Shown piece after piece: positions 18,410 to 18,475 of a stretch of DNA of 18,475 nt. The DNA is from Dissophora ornata. Taxonomy: Eukaryota; Mortierellomycota; Mortierellomycetes; Mortierellales; Mortierellaceae. Below the pieces are notes generated by a model. That model was given only the letters and a program-made list of their open reading frames with translations, had not been told where the DNA came from and ran no database searches. Both the position numbers and the translations under genes were made by a program. Every line of letters begins with the position of its first letter. Position 1 is the stretch's first letter. The stretch is taken from positions 1 to 18,475 of the forward strand of contig MU617231.1 of NCBI GenBank assembly GCA_025201705.1. Direction: 5' to 3'.

Positions 18410-18431
18410 AAGGGCCAACAACTCGGCCCTT
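18410..18431. repeat. Short inverted repeat (hairpin) at the right border
   Basis: AAGGGCC (18410-18416) and GGCCCTT (18425-18431) form a 7-bp perfect stem with an 8-nt loop. It lies just outside the direct repeat and may mark the transposon terminus or be host sequence. Confidence 0.6.
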
Positions 18432-18475
18432 TCTTCCGCCTTGCTTCCTCCGCCTGCTTTCGCTTCTTCGCATCC
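18432..18475. other. Right flank, short, no gene assignable
   Basis: The last 44 bp are TTCC/GCC-rich. One minus-strand frame reads as a Lys/Arg/Glu/Ala-rich run, which could be the edge of a host coding region, but too little is present to decide. Confidence 0.3.

Overview
The window looks like nuclear DNA of a filamentous fungus. It has short GT-AG introns (53-149 bp), CT-rich leaders, TATA boxes, a Mig1/CreA-type zinc-finger gene, a eukaryotic tRNA-Ser and a Mutator-like DNA transposon that carries a Fanzor nuclease. An early-diverging lineage (Mucoromycota, perhaps Mortierellomycotina) is my best guess from overall character; it is an inference and not a phylogenetic result.

Layout. Positions 1-4338 are gene-poor: a decayed coding fragment at the left edge, three successive poly(T) tracts (the last one 61 T), an intact tRNA-Ser(CGA), then about 3.5 kb with no supported gene. 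Positions 4339-10705 are ordinary host genes: a CreA/Mig1-like repressor (+), an NmrA-like NAD(P)-binding protein (-), a twin-CX9C COX assembly factor of the Cmc1 family (+, three exons) and a five-exon short helical protein (-) that tentatively resembles BLOC-1 subunit 5. The last two genes are visible only when exons are joined.

Positions ~10748-18405 hold one mobile element. On the + strand is a seven-exon MULE transposase (735 codons; FAR1/WRKY-like finger, DDE core, SWIM finger). Diverging from it across a ~295-bp shared promoter is a minus-strand unit: an XPG/FEN1-family nuclease with a full set of catalytic acids, then a Fanzor (eukaryotic TnpB homologue) with RuvC and zinc-finger motifs. 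Only 98 bp separate the XPG stop codon from the Fanzor ATG. That gap is bracketed by splice sites of matching phase, so the two may be one ~1,300-residue XPG-Fanzor fusion. The Fanzor central exon carries a one-base frame disruption at an A10 homopolymer. Imperfect direct repeats, not clear terminal inverted repeats, bound the element, and it lies about 50 bp upstream of the start codon of the BLOC1S5-like gene.

Inferred working model: the MULE transposase moves the element, while the RNA-guided Fanzor, possibly helped by a physically linked flap-type nuclease, cuts empty sites or processes ends so that the element is retained. The composition and the possible fusion are the most notable things in the window.
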